Shown here in pieces: positions 37,577 to 45,803 of a stretch of DNA of 64,000 nucleotides (positions are counted from its first letter, which is position 1; each line of letters starts with the position of its first letter). Origin of the DNA: Candidatus Poseidoniaceae archaeon (GTDB lineage: Archaea; Thermoplasmatota; Poseidoniia; Poseidoniales; Poseidoniaceae). Below the pieces are notes generated by a model. That model made no database searches and was not told where the DNA came from. It saw only the letters and a program-made list of their open reading frames with translations. A program made the translations under genes and the position numbers. The stretch covers positions 88,736 to 152,735 of the forward strand of contig CASIAW010000007.1 of assembly GCA_949372875.1 (NCBI GenBank). The letters are read 5' to 3'.

Positions 37577-38290
37577 ATGGCAGGGCAAATTACCGGGAGA
37601 GTTGCGGTCCTTGCCGCTCTTTTGTCTGGCGATGCTATCCAAATGGTTCTGGTTGACCGTGAAAAAGAGACCTCGGAGATACGAGAGGTCTGCCAACGTT
37701 TGGGCATACCCTTAGAAGAAGGCTCAACCAACGACCTGTGGAGGATGTCAACAGCCGGATTTGTAGATGCTTTAGCCCTCACAGGCCGCATCCCAAATGG
37801 TGAGTTAAACGAAGTTCTTGAACGAGGAGGAACCATCTGGTTTTTCGACGGCGTTACCTATTCGACCAATCTTGGGTTTGCTATTCGATGTGCAGAAGTA
37901 TCCGGAGCTGACGCAGTTATACTGAATGTTGCCAAAACTCATGAAGAACGGAGAACTATTCGTCGTTCAAGCATGCGCGCTGACCGATTTATTCCAGTTG
38001 TTTACAGCACGACTGAAGAAATCCTGAACGGAGCAAAAGCAAACAATGTTCGGATAGTTGCGGTTGAAGATGTAGGGACACATGAACCGTGGGATGAAGA
38101 TTTGACTGGTGATGTGATGTTGGTTGTCGGGGCTGAAAAGGAGGGAATCAGTCAGCAAGTATTGACTGCAGCAGATGCTTGTGTCTTGCTGCCAATGGAT
38201 GGATTTGTGCCATCCTACAATCTGCAAGTTGCCGTGAGTGTTGTGGCTGTTGAGGCTTTAAGACAACGGAATCTCAAAAACAAGAAGTGA
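37577..38290 (+). CDS. SpoU/TrmH-family RNA 2'-O-methyltransferase
   Basis: The 237-residue protein has an N-terminal substrate-binding-like domain and a SPOUT core: motif 1 GVTYSTNLGFAIRCAEVSGAD with the catalytic Asn/Arg pattern, motif 2 LVVGAEKEGIS and motif 3 LPMDGFVPSYNLQVAVSVVA. The trefoil-knot motifs are complete. Whether the target is tRNA or rRNA cannot be judged. ATG 37577 lacks a clear ribosome binding site, so the mRNA may be leaderless. It ends three bases before the convergent HEAT-repeat gene. Confidence 0.88.
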   Translation: MAGQITGRVAVLAALLSGDAIQMVLVDREKETSEIREVCQRLGIPLEEGSTNDLWRMSTAGFVDALALTGRIPNGELNEVLERGGTIWFFDGVTYSTNLGFAIRCAEVSGADAVILNVAKTHEERRTIRRSSMRADRFIPVVYSTTEEILNGAKANNVRIVAVEDVGTHEPWDEDLTGDVMLVVGAEKEGISQQVLTAADACVLLPMDGFVPSYNLQVAVSVVAVEALRQRNLKNKK

Positions 38291-38293
38291 ATC

Positions 38294-39826
38294 TTACTTG
38301 CTGATTTTAACATTAGGTCCACTGATTTTCTTAATCGAACGGAGTGATGAATCTTTGACACCATTGGATATGTCGTCACCTGCTTTATGCAAATATGTCA
38401 ATGCTGAAATCCGACCCGTCTCTCCAAGATATTCCGCAGCATTACGGCGGACATAACGAGACTCATGCGTCAAGAGATAAGAGCCAATCAATTCAATTGC
38501 TTGCACTGAATGGATTTTTGAAAGAGCGGAAAGACCCCTGACAATAATTGTGTTTCGTTCTTTTTGGATAATCGATTTGATGAGAGGAACTTGATCAAAT
38601 CCTCTGGCTCTACCCAGAGCCTTCAACAAATGTGGTTGAAGAGTCTTCACCGTACACATTTTGACAGCATACGGTTCAAACCAGGGACCAAATGAAGCAA
38701 TGCATTGCAGTAAGCATCGCTGAACGAATTCGTTTTCATGTGTAATGCACTGAATCAACCTCTGTTCGGTTTTATTACAACCCGAATCGCGTAGGCCACG
38801 AATTGAAGAAATGACGTAGTTGGCATCTAAACTTTCGAGGAAGGGCCCTAAAATCTCAAGTTTCCGTTCCGCTGGTAACGAGAGGTGACCAATATGAACA
38901 AGGGCAACGCCACGATGAGTCTCTGAGTCAAGAAGAGGAGATATGTAGCCGTATTTTTCTTCCTCAGAAAGAGAAAGGCCACGGATACGTGTGAATACCC
39001 TGTTGATAATGAGGGCATTATCATCAAACCTCATTGGCAAGAGCGCACTCAAGAGTGTCGGTTGATGGTGTGACTCAAAGTGCATAATAGCCCAAGAACG
39101 AATGGTTATGCTTGGATGTGAAAGTGCATTTTCTATATGAACCATCGAGTAAAGGTCGGGGTTGCTGTAGAGTTGTTCTGAAGCCCATGTAGAGGGGAGC
39201 ATTTCATCTTCAATAAGGTGGAAGAGGATCCAGCGAAGCGTATTTGGTTGTAATCGAGGACACAATCGCTTCGCGTGGTGAAGCCAGTGTTCTTGTGGTG
39301 CTGTCGTGAAAAAATCACGGGCTTCAGCATCACTTACAGTGAATGTTCCCCGCTCACGAGGATTTTGAAGTAAAGGGGCTATGGTTGGAACTGGTGGAAG
39401 ACTTTGGAATTGTTCACTGGTGAGGATTTCATATAATGTATCTGGAATTTGAGCGGGTTCAAATGAATCTTGCCCCAACAACAAAATCATGCTCGCAACC
39501 ATGTCAGTATGCAGAGGCTTCGGAATCGTGTTGCGGTTGGAACGAACACAGGCGTTGAATCCATTGAGGTGGATTGGAAGATGTTTCGAAGTGAATAAGG
39601 AGCGTTGTCCCAGGTCAAGAAAAGCCGCTTCAAGAGGGAACATCTCGAGCATTTGGCCGTTGATTGTTTGGCGTAAAGAGATACGCTCTCCGACGACTTT
39701 CGTTGTCCAAAGAGTGCCACGTACAATTTGCTCACACCAGTTTAACGCTCGAAGGACTGCATCAACTCGGCTCTTGTCGGTTCCTTCGGAAGGGTGGAGG
39801 GGGCCAAAGGGAGTTTGTACGAGCAT
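38294..39826 (-). CDS. HEAT-repeat-like protein, unknown role
   Basis: The 510-residue soluble protein is almost all helical. The C-terminal half shows several HEAT-like repeats (for example IKSIIQKERNTIIVRGLSAL, ESRYVRRNAAEYLGETGR, KDSSLRSIKKI), each a pair of helices ending in Arg/Asn and a turn. The N-terminal part (about 1-170) is not recognised. Such solenoids usually mediate protein contacts. ATG 39826 is preferred over nearby TTG codons, although no ribosome binding site is obvious. Confidence 0.65.
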   Translation of the reverse strand: MLVQTPFGPLHPSEGTDKSRVDAVLRALNWCEQIVRGTLWTTKVVGERISLRQTINGQMLEMFPLEAAFLDLGQRSLFTSKHLPIHLNGFNACVRSNRNTIPKPLHTDMVASMILLLGQDSFEPAQIPDTLYEILTSEQFQSLPPVPTIAPLLQNPRERGTFTVSDAEARDFFTTAPQEHWLHHAKRLCPRLQPNTLRWILFHLIEDEMLPSTWASEQLYSNPDLYSMVHIENALSHPSITIRSWAIMHFESHHQPTLLSALLPMRFDDNALIINRVFTRIRGLSLSEEEKYGYISPLLDSETHRGVALVHIGHLSLPAERKLEILGPFLESLDANYVISSIRGLRDSGCNKTEQRLIQCITHENEFVQRCLLQCIASFGPWFEPYAVKMCTVKTLQPHLLKALGRARGFDQVPLIKSIIQKERNTIIVRGLSALSKIHSVQAIELIGSYLLTHESRYVRRNAAEYLGETGRISALTYLHKAGDDISNGVKDSSLRSIKKISGPNVKISK

Positions 39827-39913
39827 CAACAAGTGAAGAATTCAACACTTAATAAGTTCTCAAAGAAGAGAAAGGGTGAATGAAAATCCATTCATGAAAT
39901 CGTTAGGAAAAAA

Positions 39914-40060
39914 TCAATTTCCACAGCCACAGCCAGTGATTTCGCAGGATGCGTCATCGACCTTCTCGACCTTTTTCTCGATCGTTACTTTGTTCCGGAT
40001 AGGCTTTGCGCGCTGTGACATCTTTACTTTGCGCTGGTTTTGTCCAGTTCGTCGGTTCAT
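39914..40060 (-). CDS. 48-residue basic microprotein with Cys-rich C-terminus
   Basis: A short frame from ATG 40060 to TGA 39916-39914 encodes a basic N-terminal half (MNRRTGQNQRKVKMSQRAKP) and a C-terminal CEITGCGCGN, that is Cys-x4-Cys-x-Cys, following an amphipathic IEKKVEKVDD stretch. An in-frame TAA lies eight codons upstream, fixing the start. A cluster of three Cys in the last ten residues suggests metal binding or a redox role. It sits between the HEAT gene and Taw1 on the same strand. No family recognised. Confidence 0.55.
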   Translation of the reverse strand: MNRRTGQNQRKVKMSQRAKPIRNKVTIEKKVEKVDDASCEITGCGCGN

Positions 40061-40188
40061 GTTGGGTGCTTTGATGGCTTCTTCTTAAAATTAGCCTACT
40101 CAAAGACTCATCGTTGAACTTCGTAGCGTTCTTGAGAAAGAGTCACCACATGGAGCTGAATGCCATTCTCGTTCAAATTCAAGAACGC

Positions 40189-41199
40189 TCAGTTTGCCAT
40201 TTGAAGATGCTTCACAGATGGGGCAATACCCAAATCTTCCGGGAAAAACATTGTAGGTTCTGGTATCGGAATTGGTGTAATCTCTTGGCCAACCAGTGCT
40301 ACCCGACTTGGGCGTGAATCTGACAAAACTTTCCGACCAGTGAGTGGCGCAATTTTATTTGAGAAATCCATAATCTCTTCATGGCTTGGCATGTTTTCTA
40401 CACCGAGGTTCTCACGGCTGTGTCCAACGAAAACATAACCCTTGTTTTCAATATAGTCGGGGTCTGCTCGCATGTCAAGGGCTGCAAATTCCTTAATGTG
40501 TTGGTCGGACATGTTGATGCCCTGCATCAAAGTATGCCGGCATACAATTCGAGTATCAAGTGAAGGCAAAAGGTCGAGGGTTTCTGAAAACTTGTCCCAG
40601 GCGTTTGTGTTCCATTTTGGCTTGCACACTTCATCGAAGACTTTCTTGTTTGGTGCATCGACTGAGACATAGAGTTGAGTTGGTAATGTATCGAGTTTTT
40701 CAATCACCTTGGGAAGCGTTCCATTGGTGACAAGCATGGTTGTCATGCCGTGCTTGTGGCACAAATCCATGTATTCAGAAAGTCGTGTATACAGCGTAGG
40801 TTCTCCGTTGAGTGAAATCGCAACGTGTTTTGGATTTTGAGCATCCAACCACTTTTCGCGAGGGACCTTCGGATTCCCACCAAACCCAGACAATAAACGT
40901 CGTTGAGCTCGCACAGATTCATAGAGAAGTTCTTTCGGGTCTTGGTCCGTCAATTCCAGTGTATCCATGTGAGGTTCTCGCCAACAATAGGTGCAAGCGA
41001 GGTTACACTGGTCGACAACAGGAGACATTTGCATACAATTATGGCTCTTGACACCGTAGAATTTACCCTTGTAGCACTGACGGTCTCGAAGTAAAGATTC
41101 TTTGGTCCAGTGGCACGTTTTGACACCACCGTGTTCACCCACGATGTGATAGCGTTGCTTCTGCAGTTTTGCTTTTAGTGCAAGGTCCATTCCGGCCAT
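40189..41199 (-). CDS. taw1: Taw1/TYW1 radical-SAM 4-demethylwyosine synthase
   Basis: The 336-residue protein makes the tricyclic 4-demethylwyosine of tRNA-Phe from N1-methylguanosine and pyruvate. The radical-SAM cysteines are 65, 69 and 72 in CNLACTYCW. A second set (Cys29, 42, 55) matches the spacing of the auxiliary [4Fe-4S] cluster of archaeal TYW1. HVAISLNGEPTLYTRL and MLVTNGTLP complete the core. ATG 41199 has GGAGTGAG upstream; the longer frame to 41226 lacks that. A second wyosine enzyme, Taw2, is encoded about 20 kb away. Confidence 0.93.
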   Translation of the reverse strand: MAGMDLALKAKLQKQRYHIVGEHGGVKTCHWTKESLLRDRQCYKGKFYGVKSHNCMQMSPVVDQCNLACTYCWREPHMDTLELTDQDPKELLYESVRAQRRLLSGFGGNPKVPREKWLDAQNPKHVAISLNGEPTLYTRLSEYMDLCHKHGMTTMLVTNGTLPKVIEKLDTLPTQLYVSVDAPNKKVFDEVCKPKWNTNAWDKFSETLDLLPSLDTRIVCRHTLMQGINMSDQHIKEFAALDMRADPDYIENKGYVFVGHSRENLGVENMPSHEEIMDFSNKIAPLTGRKVLSDSRPSRVALVGQEITPIPIPEPTMFFPEDLGIAPSVKHLQMAN

Positions 41200-41298
41200 G
41201 AGGCTCACTCCTAGTCCTGATTCCACTGTTGTGACGAGTCACGGTCGGGAAGGGGCTCGATGAACAGCCCTCACGCATCGGTGCTATCAATGCCTCGC

Positions 41299-43425
41299 TC
41301 AACGATTGAGGATTGGCAAAAAGGCATTTGCAGCCTTCTCACACGCATTTGCAACATCATCCAGGCGTTGTAAGACACGATACATGTGCATGGCAGCAAG
41401 AGGTGAATCATCACCGTTGCTGAAGACATAACCGGCTGCATTTGCTTCTACAACATCCGCCTCGTGTTCCTTGAGATTCACTTCTCGAATGAGTTCAGCA
41501 AGCTTATTTTGTGCAGCCTTGGTCTCACCGCTAATGGTGAATTCTCGTAGCGCTTCAACAGCATCTTCGTATTTAGCCACAGTTTCTGCGACCGCATTTG
41601 CCATGTCTTTGAGATTGATCTTCGCTTCCTTATCATCATATAACGGGCGGAACGCAAGCTGCTCTGCAACGTTCTGGGCATAGTCTGCAATTCGGTCTTG
41701 ACGTGTAACCATGTAGAGGAAATCATCGTAACTGACATGAACCCCGAAGCGCATGTCTTCGCTGGCGAGACGACGAACCTCTGTCTTGACATTGTCTGCA
41801 TCCAATTCAGCATCGATGGTAGCCTGTATTGCTTCAGAGGCATCTTCACCATCGCATGCCATGTTGACTGCTTCAAGCATGTGCTCTACTGTCTTTTCAA
41901 CAGCCTTTGCGTGGTCATGGAACAGCTCGAATGGGGTTGTGTCGTTTCCACCATCATTTCCAGCGTCAGAAAGCGCATCTTCAACGTGGATCTCGCCACT
42001 GCTCTTCCAGATAGCCAGTCCAACAGCAATGAATGACAACGGTAGCAAGACGATCATGTTGAGTGAATCTCCTCCGGAGGCGACAAACAACACAATTGCT
42101 CCAAAGGCAGCAGCAGGAACACTGGCAACCCATGATGCGGCAATCTTAGCGAACACTCTGAAATCAACTGCTTTGGCACCGCCGGCTAATCCTACACCAA
42201 CAACAGCACCGACTAGCGTATGTGTCGTTGAAACAGGAACTGCCAAAAAGGGCATTGAAAAAATGAGGATGGTGGTTGCTGCACCGAACTCTGCAGCAAA
42301 CCCACGAGTTGGCGTAATGTCGGTGATTTTCTTACCAATCGTTTCCATAACTCTCCAACCCCAGGTCATGACACCGATGGCGATTCCAGCAGATCCCAAG
42401 AGAATAAGCCAAACTGGGATAGGTGCTTTTTCCATGAGTTGACCGCCATCACTGCTGAGGACTTGCCAAACAGCAGCCATAGGACCAATCGCATTGGAGC
42501 GGTCGTTTGCGCCGTGTGCAAAAGCGACATAAGCAGCGGTAATAATTTGCAACCAGACAAAGATTCGCTCTACACCTCGGAAACCGCGCTTTTCTTCATT
42601 GATATCGATTCGACGGAGAACCATATACAACCCGAAACTTGCGATTGCTCCAATTACGGCTGCGAGGATGAGTGAATTGACTGGGAACCATGCATTCTCT
42701 GCAAACGGATTGAACACTCCGTTCTCTTTGACCGGTAACCAATCGTATTTGCTTTCAATCCAGCCTTCAGAATCAGCTTTTGAAAAGAATCCTTTCAGAG
42801 CCTTAAATTGAAGCGCAAGCCCAAGCACAAAGAAGGTCGGGAAAGCAAGAATCGGAGCAAGCCATTGTGACCTGTCAACTGGATTCTCAGAATCAAGAAT
42901 TGTTTTCTTGATAATGTAGTAAGAAAAGAAGGCGATCAAGGCACCCATCAGTGGGCTTGCCACCCAAGACATGACGACTTTCTGAACTACTTCCCAGTCG
43001 ATAAGCGAAGTATCATGTTTGACTTCAAGAATCAAACCAACACCAATAATTCCTCCAATAATGGAGTGTGTTGTCGATACAGGAAGGCCGTATCGAGTAG
43101 CGATGGTGAGCCATGTCGCTGCAGCCATCATAGCGGCAATGAAACCAAAGGCGATGTCTTGTGAGAATGCCGCATCAACCATTGGGTCTGAGAAATCGAC
43201 GGAAAGAATACCCTTTCGAACCGTATCCGTAACAGCATCTCCTGCAAAGAAGGCACCGCTAAATTCGAAAATTGCAGCAATAACAACCGCTTGTCTAAGG
43301 GTCAGGGCTCGAGACCCAACAGAGGTCCCCATTGCGTTTGCTACATCATTTGCACCGATGTTCCATGCCATGTAAGCACAAACAATCAACGCCAATCCAA
43401 TCAAGACCATGGTTATAGGTTCCAT
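41299..43425 (-). CDS. PiT-family inorganic phosphate permease fused to a DUF47/PhoU-like domain
   Basis: Residues about 1-470 are a PiT transporter with two inverted-repeat signatures (AWNIGANDVANAMGTSVGSR and AYVAFAHGANDRSNAIGPMA) and GLPVSTTHSIIGG / AVPVSTTHTLVG. After a linker rich in Asp/Gly (about 470-490), residues about 495-708 form a helical DUF47 (Pit-accessory, PhoU-like) domain (FELFHDHAKAVEKTVEHMLE ... YRVLQRLDDVANACEKAANA). Usually the permease and DUF47 protein are separate adjacent genes; here they are one polypeptide. It should import phosphate coupled to cations. It is divergent from an AbrB-PhoU regulator gene. Confidence 0.92.
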   Translation of the reverse strand: MEPITMVLIGLALIVCAYMAWNIGANDVANAMGTSVGSRALTLRQAVVIAAIFEFSGAFFAGDAVTDTVRKGILSVDFSDPMVDAAFSQDIAFGFIAAMMAAATWLTIATRYGLPVSTTHSIIGGIIGVGLILEVKHDTSLIDWEVVQKVVMSWVASPLMGALIAFFSYYIIKKTILDSENPVDRSQWLAPILAFPTFFVLGLALQFKALKGFFSKADSEGWIESKYDWLPVKENGVFNPFAENAWFPVNSLILAAVIGAIASFGLYMVLRRIDINEEKRGFRGVERIFVWLQIITAAYVAFAHGANDRSNAIGPMAAVWQVLSSDGGQLMEKAPIPVWLILLGSAGIAIGVMTWGWRVMETIGKKITDITPTRGFAAEFGAATTILIFSMPFLAVPVSTTHTLVGAVVGVGLAGGAKAVDFRVFAKIAASWVASVPAAAFGAIVLFVASGGDSLNMIVLLPLSFIAVGLAIWKSSGEIHVEDALSDAGNDGGNDTTPFELFHDHAKAVEKTVEHMLEAVNMACDGEDASEAIQATIDAELDADNVKTEVRRLASEDMRFGVHVSYDDFLYMVTRQDRIADYAQNVAEQLAFRPLYDDKEAKINLKDMANAVAETVAKYEDAVEALREFTISGETKAAQNKLAELIREVNLKEHEADVVEANAAGYVFSNGDDSPLAAMHMYRVLQRLDDVANACEKAANAFLPILNR

Positions 43426-43447
43426 GAGCAGAACGAAGAGAAGTAGG

Positions 43448-43478
43448 TATATATTCGCGCTTATGTATATTCTATATA
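43448..43478. promoter_or_regulatory. Divergent promoter region between pit and the AbrB-PhoU gene
   Basis: The 80-bp gap contains two TATA-like blocks: TATATATTC around 43448-43456, suitable for the minus-strand permease gene, and TCTATATAGG around 43471-43480, about 30 bases before the plus-strand regulator start. TATATTC occurs twice as a direct repeat (43450-43456 and 43466-43472). The plus-strand gene has no ribosome binding site, so its transcript may be nearly leaderless. Confidence 0.4.
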
Positions 43479-43505
43479 GGAGTATTTAGTCTGGCAACTG
43501 ATTGC

Positions 43506-44555
43506 ATGGGACTCGGGCAAGGCGAACATGAAGTGCGAAAATTACAAAGTACTGGCGGTAGCACATTTACTGTAAGCCTGCCAAAGCCTTGGGTCATCGA
43601 ACAAGGCTTGCAGTCTCGCGATTCATTACGTGTAGATTGGCGGCCGAGTGGGGCATTACGCATCACTCCACTCAACATGCCTTCATCACCTAAGAAACAG
43701 GCCTTTTTTGATTGCCAATCTCTTCCTCAAGACAGTCTTCACGACCACCTCATGGGCGCATATATCTCCGGTGCCGATCTCATCGTTATTCAGTTTGATG
43801 ACGGCCTGAGAAAACAAACGTCGAATCAAATTCGACGTTTCCTTCGAAGTACCAGAGGTTTTGAAATATTTGAGGAAGGCATGGGCTCTATCGAATTGAA
43901 ATGCCTCATGAATGCAGGAGATATGCCACTTCATGCTAGCCTTAATCGAATGTATCTCCAGGTGACCTCATTGATTCGAGACATTATGAGTGTCTTTGAA
44001 GGAGAAGACAAAGACTACCTTTCCGATGCTGAAGAACGAGAAAGTGAGGTTGACGCCCTACTTTATCTCATAGAACGTCAGTCCCGAATTTTACTCGATT
44101 CGCATTTGGTCGCTACCCAACTCAATTTGTCACGAACGGAAGCCCTCGAATATACAAATTTAGCACGCTCCTTAGAGCGAATGATGGACCATGCATATAC
44201 GATGAGTCAACTGATTCTTGAAAACCCAAAAATCACCGAGACTGAGGCAGGTAGGGTTTCAATCCGGCAGTTACCAGAATGGCAAAAAGCGTTGAAGGAA
44301 CTGATGATCAATATACGGACTCGAGACTCCACTCGTATCGAGTACGCCCGTAAAAATCTCAAAGAGGCTCAAGAAATCCTTCAAAACCATGAGCAGGATT
44401 TGCTTGCAAACCCTCGCCAGAGCGAGTGGATGGCGTATGATCTCAGCTTGTCCGAATCGGTCCGGAGGCTCTGCGCTTATTCACGCGATTTTGGAGAAAT
44501 ACTACTCAATATGAAGGTTTTCAGCGAAATTAAGCGCATGCAAAAAATAGTGTAG
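43506..44555 (+). CDS. AbrB-type DNA-binding/PhoU-domain regulator
   Basis: The N-terminal 55 residues form an AbrB/SpoVT-like swapped-hairpin domain (VRKLQSTGGSTFTVSLPKPWVIEQGL ... SLRVDWRPSGALRITPL, here split for brevity). The rest is a helical PhoU-like region (about 130-340) with the repeated pattern of acidic helices (ESEVDALLYLIERQ, EALEYTNLARSLERMMDHAY). This architecture is known in archaeal phosphate-responsive regulators. Being divergent from the phosphate permease supports a role in phosphate control. The stop codon overlaps an inverted repeat. Confidence 0.82.
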   Translation: MGLGQGEHEVRKLQSTGGSTFTVSLPKPWVIEQGLQSRDSLRVDWRPSGALRITPLNMPSSPKKQAFFDCQSLPQDSLHDHLMGAYISGADLIVIQFDDGLRKQTSNQIRRFLRSTRGFEIFEEGMGSIELKCLMNAGDMPLHASLNRMYLQVTSLIRDIMSVFEGEDKDYLSDAEERESEVDALLYLIERQSRILLDSHLVATQLNLSRTEALEYTNLARSLERMMDHAYTMSQLILENPKITETEAGRVSIRQLPEWQKALKELMINIRTRDSTRIEYARKNLKEAQEILQNHEQDLLANPRQSEWMAYDLSLSESVRRLCAYSRDFGEILLNMKVFSEIKRMQKIV

Positions 44556-44582
44556 TGTAATACACTAACTTTACTAAAGTTA
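44553..44582. promoter_or_regulatory. Two abutting palindromes at the end of the AbrB-PhoU gene
   Basis: TAGTGTAATACACTA (44553-44567; 6-bp arms around three bases) runs directly into TAACTTTACTAAAGTTA (44566-44582; 8-bp arms around one base). The first includes the regulator's stop codon. Spacing and one-base centre of the second suit a dimeric protein-binding site more than an RNA hairpin; a terminator function is also possible. They lie about 85-115 bases before the first microprotein gene. Confidence 0.5.
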
Positions 44583-44626
44583 CCTATGTGTTGGCATATT
44601 CACCACGGTTTGATATAGGACCGGTT

Positions 44627-44636
44627 ACAAATATAC
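44627..44636 (+). promoter_or_regulatory. Candidate TATA box for the twin microprotein genes
   Basis: ACAAATATAC lies about 35 bases before the first microprotein start, the expected spacing for an archaeal promoter with a very short leader. Confidence 0.4.
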
Positions 44637-44667
44637 ACTGTAGCAAACAGTTGCAGGCGGAAACAGC

Positions 44668-44832
44668 ATGGATAAAAATTTAGAGGCATACGTAGAACAG
44701 ATAATGAATGAACAAGAACATCGAGGTGGTATATTTACCAACATTTTCGATGTCGTCGTCGGGGCAATCTCTGATTTCCGATGTGGAGCTGACGCCCGAG
44801 GCGCATACTCGTCCCGCAGAGGTGTTCTTTGA
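44668..44832 (+). CDS. Microprotein A, 54 residues, first of a tandem paralogous pair
   Basis: ATG 44668 to TGA 44832 encodes an acidic N-terminal helix (MDKNLEAYVEQIMNEQEHRG), then GIF and a hydrophobic stretch (TNIFDVVVGAISDF) and a basic Arg/Ser-rich end. Its first 24 residues align without gaps to microprotein B with 11 identities (M1, D2, L5, Y8, V9, Q11, Q16, E17, G21, I22, F23), which supports real coding. A GGCGGAAAC stretch precedes the start. Its stop overlaps the start of B by one base (TGATG). The products may be exported peptides or regulators tied to the ABC system 120 bp downstream; function unknown. Confidence 0.6.
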   Translation: MDKNLEAYVEQIMNEQEHRGGIFTNIFDVVVGAISDFRCGADARGAYSSRRGVL

Positions 44833-44954
44833 TGGACGCATACCTTTCAGAATACGTCGACCAGGTTCTTGATTCGCAAGAATACCAAAATGGTATCTTT
44901 TCTCGTTCTTCTTTTTCGAAATTCGTGACTTCTTTTTTCCGACGTCAGAAGTGA
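44832..44954 (+). CDS. Microprotein B, 40 residues, second of a tandem paralogous pair
   Basis: ATG 44832 overlaps the TGA of microprotein A. The product begins MDAYLSEYVDQVLDSQEYQN, keeps the GIF at 21-23 and ends with an aromatic/basic helix (FSKFVTSFFRRQK). Conservation to A is concentrated in the first 24 residues and the remainder diverges, although both keep a late Phe-Arg (DFR versus FFRR). No signal peptide or TM segment is present. No family recognised. Confidence 0.6.
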   Translation: MDAYLSEYVDQVLDSQEYQNGIFSRSSFSKFVTSFFRRQK

Positions 44955-44968
44955 ATTCTCGGAGGAGA

Positions 44969-45000
44969 GAGCCTCTTGCTCGCCTCTATTCGATAGGCTC
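44969..45000 (+). other. Inverted repeat between microproteins and ABC operon
   Basis: GAGCCT at 44969-44974 is complementary to AGGCTC at 44995-45000 with a 20-base loop, located just after the microprotein B stop. It could be a weak terminator or a processing stem. No T-run follows. Confidence 0.25.
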
Positions 45001-45037
45001 AGTCTTGGCAGAACAGAGGGCATAATGAACACCAGTT

Positions 45038-45045
45038 CATATATC
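45038..45045 (+). promoter_or_regulatory. Candidate TATA box for the ABC operon
   Basis: CATATATC lies 33 bases before the ATG at 45078, well placed for a promoter with a short leader containing GGTGA as ribosome binding site. This suggests the ABC operon can be transcribed separately from the microproteins. Confidence 0.4.
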
Positions 45046-45077
45046 AAAACTTTTTGAATTGATTATTGGTGAAGAGT

Positions 45078-45803
45078 ATGCTTGATGTTAACGGCTTAAC
45101 AAAGACTTTTGGTTCAGGTTCAAACAGACTTCAAGTGCTCAAAGGAGTCGACATGAGTATTGAGACCGGTGAAATGGTCGCTCTCATGGGGCCATCTGGC
45201 TCAGGAAAATCAACGCTTCTCAACATCATCGGAGGCCTGCTCGCTGGAGATGGTGGCTCAATCACCCTTGGAGATAGAACCTATGGTCAAAAAAATCCAT
45301 CAAATGTCGTTGACATTCGACGAGAGTATGTGGGCTGGATTTTTCAAGACTTCCATTTGCTCGAGAATCTCACTGCAGTCGACAATGTAGCTGTGGCGCT
45401 CGAATTATCTGGCATGTCTTCGAAAGATTCCGAAGCGGCTGCACGTGTTGCTCTAACGAAAGTCGGTCTTGAAGACCGAATGGATCACATTCCAGACCAA
45501 CTTTCTGGTGGGCAACAACAACGTGTCGCTATCGCTCGAGCAATTGCTGGTAATCGACCATTCCTTCTTGCCGATGAACCAACGGGAAACCTCGATATCG
45601 CAAGTGGCAAAGAAGTTCTTCAACTGTTCAAAGACCTCTGTCACGATGTCGACAATCCCATTTCAATTCTCATGGTTACGCACGACCCTGATTTGGCATC
45701 AAACGCTGACCGAATGTTATTGCTGAATGACGGTAAAACAGAAGCCTCGGATATTCGTTCTGCATGGGGCTTGGACGAGGAAGAAGGAGGTGAAGAAGAA
45801 TGA
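45078..45803 (+). CDS. ABC transporter ATPase, LolD/MacB type
   Basis: The 241-residue ATPase has Walker [11 protein letters not shown]-loop region WIFQDFHLL, signature [15 protein letters not shown], Walker [12 protein letters not shown] and the switch His in MVTHDPD. The sequence class is that of ATPases that pair with FtsX/MacB-type permeases. The start is ATG 45078 with GGTGA upstream; TTG 45066 would add four residues. Its stop overlaps the permease start (ATGA), so the two are co-translated. An acidic tail (DEEEGGEEE) ends the protein. Confidence 0.95.
   Translation: MLDVNGLTKTFGSGSNRLQVLKGVDMSIETGEMVALMGPSGSGKSTLLNIIGGLLAGDGGSITLGDRTYGQKNPSNVVDIRREYVGWIFQDFHLLENLTAVDNVAVALELSGMSSKDSEAAARVALTKVGLEDRMDHIPDQLSGGQQQRVAIARAIAGNRPFLLADEPTGNLDIASGKEVLQLFKDLCHDVDNPISILMVTHDPDLASNADRMLLLNDGKTEASDIRSAWGLDEEEGGEEE

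Noticed and set aside
41753-42442. 229-residue plus-strand frame, Ala/Ser/Thr-rich
   Set aside because: It is antisense to the phosphate permease coding sequence; composition reflects the complementary codons of hydrophobic helices.
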